A stretch of 64,000 bases of DNA, taken from Tipula vernalis. Its lineage: Eukaryota > Arthropoda > Insecta > Diptera > Tipulidae. The position numbers and the translations under genes were made by a program. Location: positions 330,929,106 through 330,993,105 of the forward strand of contig OY282558.1 of assembly GCA_958295665.1 (NCBI GenBank), given 5' to 3'. Below the pieces are notes generated by a model. It had not been told where the DNA came from. It saw only the letters and a list, made by a program, of their open reading frames with translations, and did no database searches. Shown piece after piece: positions 37,326 through 47,994 of this stretch. Position 1 is the stretch's first letter; each line of letters opens with the position of its first letter.

Positions 37326-38454
37326 ATTGAGCTGATCTAAAATCCACTGCAAGGATATGATTTACTTCAATTTACCAGACACTAAGGAACGCCATAGATT
37401 AATATAAGTTGGTAAATTAAGAAACAAATTGCTCATTAATCCAGGAGAATAATGTAATTACATAAAATAAATAAAATTTATTTTAAACAATAAAAAAATG
37501 GAGGTGTGGCCAACACACGACTTTCTTTTACGAATAGAGAATTTTGAGACATTTTATTTTTTTCTTAATTTTTTTTTTAATTTTTAAATTTTTAAATTTT
37601 TTTTTTAAATTTTTTATTTTTTATTTTTATTTGTTTTTAATTTTTGGAAACATTTTGTTTGTTGTAATTTTTTGTAAACCTTATACTTTTTAAGATATTT
37701 GCAAAATAAATTTTCTGGACCAAGGGAGTGGCCACTTCCGGTTAGTCGATTTGGAGTAAAATTCACTGGGAACTCCCAATTTATCAAAAAAACTTAAATC
37801 TGAAGTTTCAGTTCAATTGGTTAAACCATCTGGGGTGAGATGTTGTAACCATCACGTTTTTCGCTTCGATGCATTTTCGATAGAATAACTGTACTGCTTT
37901 GTTAAAAATATAAAATTTTAAAACAATTTAGTTCTAAAATACCGTTATTCCATCGAAAACGCATCGAAGCGAAAAACGTGATGGTTACAACATCTCACCC
38001 CTGGGCTGTAGAGAGGACACAGACAGACTGACAGACAGAACGACAGACACCATTTCGAAACCCACTTTTTCGGACTCAGGGGACCTCAAAACAAATAAAT
38101 CTCTAAAAATCTCAAGGTCCAAAATTTTCATGATTACTATACTTTATTTTACTAGAGTAAAAGAAAGTAAAAAGGAGGAGGCGTTCCTCACCGACTGTTT
38201 TCATGAGACAGCTATGAAATAAAATTTTGGTATTGCAGTTTTGTTGCGACAAGATTTTTTAACTCTGTCAAGTTGCATAACAAGAAAGATTGACGAACTC
38301 ATTCGAAAAATTTGTGAATCAGCCTTTATTAAAAAATAAATACATTACTAGAATTCCACTCCACATTATTTTGACATTATAAACGTCAAGTATTTGAAAA
38401 CTCTCAGACTGTTACAAATGTTCACTCAACAAATATTTAAAAAATTTCTGTAAA
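37326..38454. repeat. Dispersed repeat of unknown class with a CAGACAGACTGACAGACAG tail
   Basis: Poly-T/A tracts at 37550-37670 are followed by a unit at about 37710-38110 that ends in ACAGACAGACTGACAGACAG and TTTCGGACTCAGGGGACCTC. It is split by the family B element at 37832-38001. I cannot assign its class; a LINE or SINE 3' end is possible. 38165-38454 is the upstream flank of SAS-6 with no recognised promoter motif. Confidence 0.4.
37832..38001. mobile_element. Inverted-repeat element, family B copy 2
   Basis: It starts GGGGTGAGATGTTGTAACCA and continues into CACGTTTTTCGCTTCGATGC; the right end is the complement over about 60 bp, nearly perfect. The 50-bp centre (TTAAAAATATAAAATTTTAA, GTTCTAAAATACCGTTATTC) matches copy 1 at 12048-12230. 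A CTG occurs on each side and may be the target duplication. Non-coding. Confidence 0.75.
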
Positions 38455-40051
38455 ATGGGTGATGCGTATTTTATTGATAATCTAAAACGTAAAAATATAG
38501 TTAATGTTTTTTCACAAACTAATTTTAAATTATCTAACGATTTTAATTGTATAAAAACCATAGAATCTTGTTCAATTTCGTTAGAGAAAGCAGACTCGTA
38601 TAACTTGGTGGTACCTATTGAAATTGAATGGTCTTACGAATAAAACCTTGTTAAAGAATTCGTTTTTATTGCAGCAATTACGTTTAATGGATTTGAACGA
38701 TCCAACCAAATTATATATTTGTACCATAGATAATTTTTTATATGAGCAAATAAAGAATGAGCAATCACTTCATGTTTCGTTTCCGGATTTTGTATCCCAT
38801 TTAACTGCTATATTACAAAGTTGCCAGAAGAACGAATTGTTTGTTGTAAGTCACGTATGTTTCAATCATTTTATACATAATTCATATTTTTAGGCTAATC
38901 TCCTTGATAAAAGATGAGCAAAAGTGTATTCTGCAAATATATGAACGACGGTCTTTTCGAAATTTAATCCACTTGTACCTTCCAATGAAGCAAGCGTCAA
39001 TCGAAACGGTCCTATTTCACATAAATGCCTTAAATATTTATAACCAAAATCAGTTAAAAATGATATGCAATCAAAATCAAAGGCTGGAGCAGGAATTATC
39101 GAACCGAGATGAACACATTAGCCAGCTGCGAAATGAAATTAAACGTTTGAACGATGTAATCACCGAAAAAGATAACATGGTGTTTAATCGAAATTGTGAG
39201 GAAATAAATAAATTACAGCATACGATAAAACATCTACAGGATAGCAAAGAGACTGATGAGAAAAAATATAAATTAATGATAAGCCAGGCCAACGAACAAA
39301 TGGACAGCATAAAAAAGGAAATTGCAAGTTTAAACGAAAAACTTAAGCAGGAAACATTTAAAACTGCCACACTTCGAGAAGAAATTAACTCGTTTAAACT
39401 CAACAATTCGAATATTCGCGAGCGAAATGAACGATTACAGACAGAGCTGATCTCGTACCAGAATCGAGATAAAAAACATGAAATGGCTGTAAATGAAAAC
39501 AGACGATTAATTCAAGAATTGAATGAAAAACTTAAACAGTGTGACAAGAAAATGTCAGAATTAAGGGCTGAGCTAGAGGCAGAGAAGAATATCTGCAACA
39601 CCAAGAAAAATGCGCTGTATATTGCAACCGAGGAGATTTCGAAGGCGAATGGTATAATAATGAAGCAATCCAAAGAAATTAAGGAGATTCAAAAGGAAAT
39701 TGATAATCGAACAGAAGTCGCATTAAAACAGGAAATTTACATAAAAGAGAAGGAGACCGAAAATCAAGCTTTAGCTAAAAAGCTGCATCAGGTTCAAGAG
39801 GAGTTTTATAAATGTAATGAAGGTCACAAAAATTTTGCTGTAACATTCAAAAAGTTGCAGGATAATGTACAGTACATGGAACAAAAGTATAAATCTAGTA
39901 AGTAGAAGCCAGCCTCAAGTTAAACAACTTACTGTTAATCACAATAATCTTTTTTCCAGAAATCGAAGAACTTCAAGGTAAAATTCTAATAGAGTGTAGA
40001 CTAAATTCAGGGCGATCTGGTGATTTTATGCGCACAAACAATGCTATTTAA
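38455..40051 (+). CDS. Sas-6: SAS-6, centriole cartwheel protein
   Basis: Predicted exons: 38455-38610, 38675-38838, 38894-39897 and 39960-40051, giving 471 residues, close to the length of insect SAS-6. SAS-6 dimers assemble into the nine-fold cartwheel that sets centriole symmetry. Residues 1 to about 147 match the globular head: LRLMDLNDPTKLYICTID, then EQSLHVSFPDFVSHLTAILQ, QKCILQIYERRSF and LIHLYLP. From about residue 150 to 440 is a continuous coiled coil rich in Glu, Lys and Asn. Exon joins were set by frame: the first donor is GTACCT, not the later GT. The second must be GTTTGT at 38839, because the stronger GTAAGT at 38846 would break frame. The last exon adds IEELQGKILIECRLNSG. The first ATG in the exon is used. 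No defects seen. Confidence 0.88.
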
Positions 40052-40085
40052 TGAAAATATATATTTAAGTAAATCTATCTATTTT

Positions 40086-40608
40086 TTATTCGTCATTTGA
40101 TGCGCGCACTTTTGATCCAACGTTCACCACTTGCAATATATTATCCTGATCCGATTTTAATCGATCCCGGATTAATTCTGCTATGGCTTTTTGGGTTCGT
40201 CTCTCTAATTTTTCCAATTTTTTCGAAACATCACGTTTTAAATCCCAATCAGGTTTGCGAGGTGCTAAGTTTTGTATATCAATTTCATCAATAACGATTG
40301 GTGCCTTCATGAGTTCCAGCTGTGATTGTACTTCCTTTTCAATATCATTTGTGATTATTTCTGTAGATTTTGCAGTAGCTATTGATTCATCTTGAGGTTT
40401 ATAGCTTCGGAATGAAGGCCTGAAATAAATCGACAATAGTAAATGGAACTCTGTCTCTACTCTGTTCACCTTACTTGGGCATCTCTTCATCAGAGGAATT
40501 TTCGCTTTTATTTCCTGAACTTGCCTTCCGTTTCAGCTCTCTTAATCTGTCTCGTCGTTTTATGGCTTCTAATTCTAATGATGTAAAATTGCTTTCTTCA
40601 TTAGCCAT
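40086..40608 (-). CDS. CCDC12: CCDC12 / cwf18 spliceosome-associated protein
   Basis: Predicted exons on the minus strand: 40608-40475 and 40419-40086, 155 residues, the usual size. The 55-bp intron has GTAAGG and TTTCAG ends. CCDC12 is the animal form of cwf18, a small component of the activated spliceosome, acting in the nucleus. Residues 1-44 form a charged helix (LELEAIKRRDRLRELKRKAS) followed by SSDEEMPK. The family signature LAPRKPDWDLKRDVSKKLEK is at about residues 96-115, followed by RTQKAIAELIRDRL. The start MANEESNFTS is the only in-frame ATG before the helix. Convergent with SAS-6: the two stops are 34 bp apart, so the transcripts must overlap or end very tightly. A longer in-frame reading through the intron starting at 40490 is not the real start. 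Confidence 0.92.
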
Positions 40609-41149
40609 TATAAATTATACTTAGATATTAGATACAACAAAAATTACGGAAGTTTTATTAAATTTAAAGGTAAAATTGATCAAACAACTTTTTTATTTTG
40701 ATAAATGTGACAGCTATAAAAATGCAAAGTTCCAACAACAAATTACGCATAGAGTTATAAGACTTTAGAGAAGAAACAAAGTTGTTTCCCATATAAAATC
40801 TTCTATTTCAAGCGTGCACAGTTGGAGAGGGACGGATGTATATTGAGCCTTTTTTATGTAAGCAAACCATTTGGATTTTATTGTTGTTAAAAAGTGGTTG
40901 TGCGTAGTTTCGTGAGAATTAAAAATTATCAAATAAACCAAAACAATAAAAAAATATATACATATATAATTAATAATTGGCGCTGTGTGACATGGTATGC
41001 CATTCTAAATCATAGCCAAAAAACATTTGTGAAAAATGAAATGTTTAATCAAAAAATGCCATAACAGTAAAGAAAGACAAGAAATTACCGGGAATTTCTT
41101 TTCATCGGTAAGTTTTATTCTTATTTCTATATAACAAAATTAAAATTGT
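40609..41149. other. 5' flank of CCDC12, no gene seen
   Basis: No TATA or other definite promoter element can be pinned down; AT content is uniformly high. Confidence 0.4.
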
Positions 41150-41619
41150 GATGTAAATATTGTAATTTGTGATAAAAAAAAGTGCACTTTTAAATTAAAT
41201 TTATTACATAATTATCAAACAACAAATGTGGTTGTGTTGTACTTCTTACCTAGGATTTACATGATTGTTTTTCCGTTGTGAATTCTGTTGTTTTATCGTT
41301 TTCAGTAGTAGTTGTTGTTGTTGTTTGACCACAGAATCACACAAACTCCATACAAAATTATCATCGACATTAGTCAAGTTTTCTACCAATGCAATGATTT
41401 CGCAAATTGTTAAAGCCACTGTAGGACAAAAAACAACCAAAATATGTCTGCGGTTGTTTTTTTGGCTTCAAATAATTTCCACTACACCATATTTTGGTCG
41501 TTCTGCGAGCGCTGATGCTAATTTTTGGTCGTTGTTATAGCTTTATTTTATTCCGATAGGTAGTGCTTCTTCTATATTTCCAATCGTCAATTACGATTTG
41601 TTTACAATTATTTTTACCA

Positions 41620-41790
41620 GGGGCCGTATTCTTGAAATTCACCGAAAAAAGTCGCCCGTGACTTGAAATTCACCGAAAAAAGTCGCCCGTGACTTTAGTA
41701 TGAAACAATTTAAATTTTCGACTGAAATGACGTATTTCACTAGAAAATTACGGGCGACTTTTTTTGATCGAATTTCAAGAATAGCGGCCC
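41620..41790. mobile_element. Inverted-repeat element with an internally duplicated arm
   Basis: The left arm GGGCCGTATTCTTGAAATTC and the right arm GAATTTCAAGAATAGCGGCC are inverted. The next arm part, ACCGAAAAAAGTCGCCCGTG, is present twice on the left and once on the right as ACGGGCGACTTTTTTT. A decayed relative is at about 17880-17950. Confidence 0.7.
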
Positions 41791-41793
41791 AGT

Positions 41794-42249
41794 GGCCCTA
41801 TTCTGGCTATTCCCTGGGTATCGGGAATTGAACTATTTTGACGGTATTCTAGCAGTTTGGAATTATTTTTTCCAAAAGTCTATTCTGGCGATTGGAAATT
41901 TTTAATGTGGGGAAAAAATTATTCCATTTTATGTAAGTTGACGTTTATTTTTCCCAAATTTTTTTTGGGAATTAGAAGAAACAGTTTGTTTTGTGTATTT
42001 TCAATATTTTATTTACAACGTAGTATCGGTAAAGTTTTTATTTTATATGCAGAAAATAAAATTTTTAAATAATGGTGGCTGCAAAATTTGAAATAGTGTT
42101 TTTTGCCATTTGATGATTCCCAATTACGCCAGAATATACTTTTGGGAATTGGGGAATAAAAAATTGGGAATTATTGAAGTTTGAAAATACATATATGTAG
42201 CAATATTTTTCCCAATTCCCAATTCCCAGGGAATAGACTGAATAGGGCC
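41794..42249. mobile_element. Inverted-repeat element (GGCCCTATTC ends)
   Basis: The left end GGCCCTATTCTGGCTATTCC and the right end GGGAATAGACTGAATAGGGC are inverted repeats, and CCCAATTCCC/GGGAATTGGG words recur inside. No coding capacity. It lies 3 bp from the preceding element. Confidence 0.7.
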
Positions 42250-43429
42250 GTAGTTTGATAATACATAATTGTAAATAATTCCAATTTTGTATTATAAAAA
42301 CAAATTTTTAATTACCGGCTTGCAAAATTTCCTTTCGTCGCATTTGTGAGAAGTGTCATTTTGTCAGTAGCCTCATTTTAACTTTTTCCTCGAGAGGCGT
42401 TTTCTCTACTTTTACAATCGTCACTAAGGTAAGAGCAAAAATTTCTTGGTCCACGTAATGTCGCTTCTGGTTGTTTATTATTCTGTGTTTTGCCAGTATG
42501 TTAAAATTGTAAAAACAAATTGGTTTGTTTACGTTCTTAATTGACGATTGGAGCATCACAGATTCCACCTAGTGGAAAATTTTTAAACTGAGGTAGCTGC
42601 TAATTTGACGTTTGAACTTGTAAACAATTCCAATTTTGAACTGTAAACACAATTTTTACCTACCAGATTGATAATAACTGTAAGTAATTCCAATTTTGGA
42701 TTTTAAAAACAATTTTTAATTACCGGATTGCAAAAATTTCTTTCGTCGAATTTATGAGAAATGTCATTTTGGCTGTTGCCTCATTTTAACTTTTTTCCTC
42801 GAGAGGCGCTTTCTCTACTTTTACAATCGTCAATTGCATATTTTTTTGCAAATCTGCCGCTCTCCAATACGTTACTATAAAATAACTGTAGCAATGATAA
42901 ATAAATGAAATGAAAACTAAATTCTTTACATGTCCTCTCAGGCCTTTCGTATTTTAAGGGTTAAACATTTTATTTGATAACCAAACAATTAAAAAAAAAA
43001 TTATTAAAATTAGAACCAAATAATATTTTTTTTAATTTTGTTAGTGGCTGAAAATTACCTGTTTATATAAAACGAAACAAAATGTAGTAGTTGGTGTTAA
43101 GAAAAGTGCACTTTTAATTTATAATTATTACTTATTTATTACAAAACAAATTTTGTTATTGTCGTAGTTCTTACTAGTTGTTTACAATTATTTTTAACAG
43201 GTCCGCATTAAAAGTGTAAAATAATGTCGCGTTTTGCTTAAATATTAAGGTTGATTTATATCCGACAATCAGTCCTCTCTGAAGGTGATCACATTTCGAA
43301 GCTTTACATCAAAAGAAAGTGATGAGATAGTACAGTTTTTGGTAGTTTTAGGAGTCTCTTTGTTACACAACGTTGATGAGTTCCCTGCATATTACAGGTC
43401 CACATTGAGTCGGATTTCAGTAGTATGGC

Positions 43430-44340
43430 AGTGGAATTTGCCAACTGTTTGTCCAAGATGTGTGAAGGCTTGTCAGATGCAGCAGAGCCTCCATTGGTTG
43501 AGTGGATTTGCTCCTCAGTGCATCGCTAATCCATTGGTAGACTGTTCTCTGAACTTTCATTAACAGCTTCTGGTTATAATTTTGCTCATAGGAAGCTACC
43601 AGACTATATCCCGTACAAAAGAATGGGTCTGACTACTGCGATGTAGTACCAGTGTAAGATCCCCGATTATACTCCAATGGCAGTTTTACAAAAGTATAGT
43701 GCCACCGTAGCTTTCTTTACCCTTTCCAAAATATTAAGCTTCCAATTTAATTTCCGGTTCAAAACAAGATCCAGATACTTTGCTTTATCTACAAAGGTAA
43801 TGTATAAGGAGGTTTGTATTTCCTAGAGAAGAGAATCAATTCGTTTTTGTGAGGGTTTGCATTTAGCACACACCCATTGGCCCATGTAGAAAGAATGCAC
43901 AGGGCATTTTGCTTGAGCTCACTAAGGATATTGGGATATTTACCACAGACAGGCGCAGGACTCCCTCAAACCGTAATTGATGATCCTGCCTCTTAGCATT
44001 TGATCTATATCCAGTCCCTGAGTGATCCATCCACTCCTAGATTCGAAGGTGCCCGAGTTATTGTCCTCGGTAGCACATAGCTAAAGGCCTCCTATACACC
44101 CAGAAGTTCCTACACTAGAAAGATTTTTTGATAAAATAAAAGAGAACGAAGAGATGTATCGACAGATCGCCCCTTGCAATATGCATGCTGAGATTTTGAC
44201 AATTTTTTGCGGCACAATTGCGCCTCTAATATGAACTAGAAGGAAGATAAACTAATAGGTCTTAAGTTTTTGGTTCTGCGGTGTGAACATTTTCCCGCCT
44301 TAGGTATGAATATAACCTTCACTTCAGCACATTTGTTAGG
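43430..44340 (-). pseudogene. Jockey-clade LINE reverse transcriptase relic
   Basis: Minus-strand order: VKVIFIPKAGKCSHRRTKNL with RPISLSS (44330-44250), QHAYCKGRSVDTSL, EAFSYV, GSSITVGSPAPV-like block with a stop, PNILSELKQNALCILSTWAN with NPHKNELILFSRKYKPP (about 43950-43830), AKYLDLVLNRKLNWKLNI, ERVKKATVALYFCKTAIG and VVRPILLYGIVWW (about 43790-43610). The YADD motif is not preserved. A 45-bp scrap of the same ERVKKATVA segment is at 51066-51112. Confidence 0.7.
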
Positions 44341-44630
44341 AATGTGACATATTTCAGGGGTACTTTTGAAAATTACATGTCTTTCACTTAATTATAGGGT
44401 CCCTATGCTTGCGTTGTTACTTTTAACTTTAAACTTACTTTTAGACCTTTCCTTAATATTGTTATTGTTAAATTAGAAAGGTCAACCGCTTGTTTTATTC
44501 TAATTCTCATTATATTTTTAATTTATACCAATCATTAAATTAAAATTATTTACAGTATTTGTCAATTTTGGATCTAAATTTTTATTTAAAAACTAAGTCG
44601 AAATGATTCTTTACTTTGAACTTTAAACGC

Positions 44631-47600
44631 TTATTGTGAAGGAGTTAAAGCGTGTACGGAATGGATGATTTTCACTGTTCCACGGTTAATTACGTGAGGG
44701 ATTTTCTTTGGCACCATACTAATACAATCAATTATCGGGCACACTGACAGACACAACGTACATCCAGTACAATCCTCGGTTACGTGGGGGATATGCGTTT
44801 TCGAATCAAACGTGATTGCTTGATATCCAGAATCGGCACAGGTCATATAACATTTTCCACAGTTTATACATAAATCCTGTAATACAAAATCAATTACAGC
44901 CTTTCAAAATTAAAAAAACTTAATACGAGTACATCTTACGTCATCAATTAAAGCTACAACTTGTTGCTTATTATCTAGTTGCTTGTATGAACCAATTTGC
45001 GATACGGCTGCCCCAATTACATCTTTAATAGTAATGGCCGAATTTGTTTTTTCTTTGAATACGGTTTTTTGCTTTCCATCTAGTACCACATTTTTAACAG
45101 GATCCCATAATGGTCCTTTCTCTAAACGTAAAGCTTCTATTTTTTCTTGGCGTTTTTTGAAATACTGGCCAAAATGTACTATAGTCTAAAATAAATAAAA
45201 AACTAAAAGTTAAGGAACCTATAATGTAATTTTATCTCCTCATACATTCCCATCGTCATCTTTAATTGAAACTACCGGTTTTCCTTTTTGGAGTTTGGAA
45301 AATAATGGTGGTGATTGACCAATCCAGGGTAGTGTTTCGGCAAATGGTGGTGGATTTGCTTTTAAGTATAATAGTGCTTTAAGTCCACTGCAGTAGTCTT
45401 GAATCACAGTAAAATCTTGATTTTGGACGGACGAGCAAATTTGTACTATGGAGGCACCGCACTGTATAAATTGTAATGCGACATCGGCCGAATCAATACC
45501 ACCTATACCTAAAATTGGAAATCCTGGAAGTGCTTTACTGATAGCCGAGACTGCTCGTAATCCCATTGGTCTAGTTGCATTTCCAGATACTCCTCCATAT
45601 GTAGTTCGTTTTTCTACTCCTACGGCTGGCCAGGGTTGGCCATCTGCATTCAACGACATTAATCCAGAAACCGTGTTAATTGCTGAAACACCATCAGCTT
45701 TGCCTTCAAACGCAGCTTTGGCAATTGTAACAATATCCGTAATATTTGGTGTTAGCTTAACAAAAAAAGGGATTTTTACTGCATCTCGCACCCACAGTGA
45801 AATATCGTGCACCAATTCAGGCTTTTGCCCACAAGCAAGACCCATTCCTGATTCACCCATCCCATGTGGACAAGATAAATTTAATTCTAGTGCATCGGCA
45901 CCTGCTGCTTCTGTTTGCTTTGCTAGTTGAGTCCAGTCATCTTTATTGTATGAACACATAATACTTGCAATAATGATCTTTTCTGGAAAATCATGTTTCA
46001 ATTCTTTAATACTCTGGAACCAATAGTCACAATGTTTTTCCGACACCAACTCTATATTCAAAAATGAACCTTGATGTGGCCCATACAATTCTCCAGAAGT
46101 GTGCCCACGAACAATTCTTGGTGATATATTTGTGACAAGATCTTTTTCTAGGGTAAACGTTTTTGTAACAACAAAACCCCAACCTTGCTCAAATGAGCGT
46201 CGAATCATAGCAGAGCTCGTTGTTGGTGGGGCCGAAGCCAAACCAAATGGATTTTCAAATTTAAGGCCACACATTTCTACAGATAAATCGACTAGATCGA
46301 TTTCGGTGTAGAATAATGGAAGCTCAGGAGGAGTATCGAACGAAATACTTTGCATAAAGCAATGCATGTACCATGCCGCAATTTTTCCATCGTTTACCGA
46401 CTCTACAGTTGTACCAGCAACACCTGCTAAATCTCCACCACAGAAAACTTGTTCAACACTGGTTTGGTGTGTTCGGGTATTTACGTCTGGATATCCCCCA
46501 GCCCCTAATTCTAGAGGTGCTAACGCCTGAATTACTGCAAATACAATAATGATTATTGCTTATAGAAAATGTTACAGTCAAGTTTATATTACCATCCATA
46601 TCGCTCAGCTGTGACCCGAACGCTGATATAACAAAATTAGCTTTAAGATGCACTGATATTTCTTTATCTGTAGTCCATGATCCATCGTCTTCTTGTTCTG
46701 TCCGATTAAAATCAACTCCTATTATTTTATTGTCCTTAACAATTACCCGATTAGCAATCAAAAACGGTAGAAATTCACAACTTTCTTCTCGCGCTAACTC
46801 TGCTTCCTCTGGAACTGCCCTAATATTTGAACAACCACGTCTAAATATACAAAATACTCGCCTCGCACCGCAACGCAATGCTGAAGTGGCACAATCGAAT
46901 GCTGTGTCGCCGGAGCCCAATACAATGACATTTCCATATAATTGCGGTAACTGGAAAGAGTTACATGGACATAAGCCGGGTTTACTGGCTTTTGCCACCG
47001 ATGGTAAAAATGATTTTGACGTAAAAAATCCATTTTCAGATGATAAATCTTTAAAAATAGAGTCAATTTTCGGCTGCGGCATTCCAATTCCCAGGAAAAT
47101 CGAATCAACGCCAGATTTTAATAAATAATCGATTGTAATATCGTTAGTTGATAAACTTCGGCCACCTATAAGTTTTACGCCCAGATGTCGTACCAAGTCC
47201 ATTTCAAAATCGACAACTTTATACGGTAATCGATATTGAGGAATTTCTGATGAGCTTAACCCACCAAAATATTGATTTTTCTCGTAAATTGTGATATCTT
47301 TGTAACCCAAGCGGCCTAAAAATGTTGCACACGACAAACTCGCTGGCCCACCTCCAAGTAGAACAATTTTTTTGTCGGGAAATTTTAATGCCGGTTGATT
47401 TGGTGGAACTATTTGGCGTACACCCATTTTCTGAAAGACTTCAGTTGCAAAATGTTGTAGACCGCCAATATTAATGGGGCCCTCTTCAGATGCAGCCAAA
47501 TTACAGCCACCAACACATAAATCACTAGTTGGACACACCATGCCGCATGTTAGGCCAAGGGGATTATCCGAAAATATGGCTTTTGCAGCACCGTAATAAT

Positions 47601-47994
47601 TTTTACTCGAAATACTCGAAATAAAGCTTTTTACGTCCAATTGTGTTGGACACGACTTTTGGCAAGGAGCATCAGCACATTTTAAACATCGTGCAGATTC
47701 ACGTAATGCGGCCCGTTCCGATAGTGTTGTATGTTTGATGTCATCAAAATTATATGTAAGCCCTTCACATGACGTGTTACAATGATCTTTGTTACGTTTC
47801 CAATGTTTTTTCACCACTTTTGTGACACTCGATGGCACGGCGGAACATTTTGTTTGAATCCGCGGATTTAGACTTAATAAACTCTGTAAAAATAATAGAA
47901 AACAATTAAATATTTTGATATACCGTCGAATTATATAAATATAACTCACCTCGATATCTGGCAAATCTTTACTGTATGCCACTTTAGTCCCCAT
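44631..47994 (-). CDS. DPYD: Dihydropyrimidine dehydrogenase (NADP+)
   Basis: Predicted exons on the minus strand: 47994-47950, 47883-46593, 46534-45246, 45185-44940 and 44876-44631, 1038 residues against about 1025 in vertebrates. The cytosolic enzyme reduces uracil and thymine with NADPH, the first step of pyrimidine breakdown. Electrons pass from FAD through four [4Fe-4S] clusters to FMN. N-terminal cluster ligands are in [14 protein letters not shown] and [19 protein letters not shown] and NADPH folds show [12 protein letters not shown] and [20 protein letters not shown]. The FMN/pyrimidine domain has [25 protein letters not shown] and the active-site Cys in [12 protein letters not shown], then [17 protein letters not shown]-terminal ferredoxin motifs are [11 protein letters not shown] and [12 protein letters not shown]. 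Introns are 55-66 bp with GT-AG ends. The start is the ATG at 47994 ([15 protein letters not shown]). All key residues are present, so the gene looks functional. Confidence 0.94.

Larger units (their letters stand above)
41150..43200. repeat. Locally duplicated region
   Basis: Two sets of direct repeats are visible. 41165-41250 (AAAAAAAGTGCACTTTTAAA, then GTTGTACTTCTTAC) is echoed at 43100-43180 (AGAAAAGTGCACTTTTAA, GTAGTTCTTAC). 42253-42425 and 42664-42840 share about 170 bp, including TTAATTACCGG, TTTCGTCG, CCTCATTTTAAC and CCTCGAGAGGCG. A third partial copy lies near 42610-42665. Two inverted-repeat elements (41620-41790 and 41794-42249) are inserted between the copies. No gene was recognised. 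Confidence 0.65.

Noticed and set aside
39077..39406. Minus-strand 109-codon frame rich in Ser/Leu
   Set aside because: Antisense of the SAS-6 coiled coil.
45448..47128. Long plus-strand frames of 160 and 190 codons
   Set aside because: Antisense shadows of the DPYD exons, without independent motifs.
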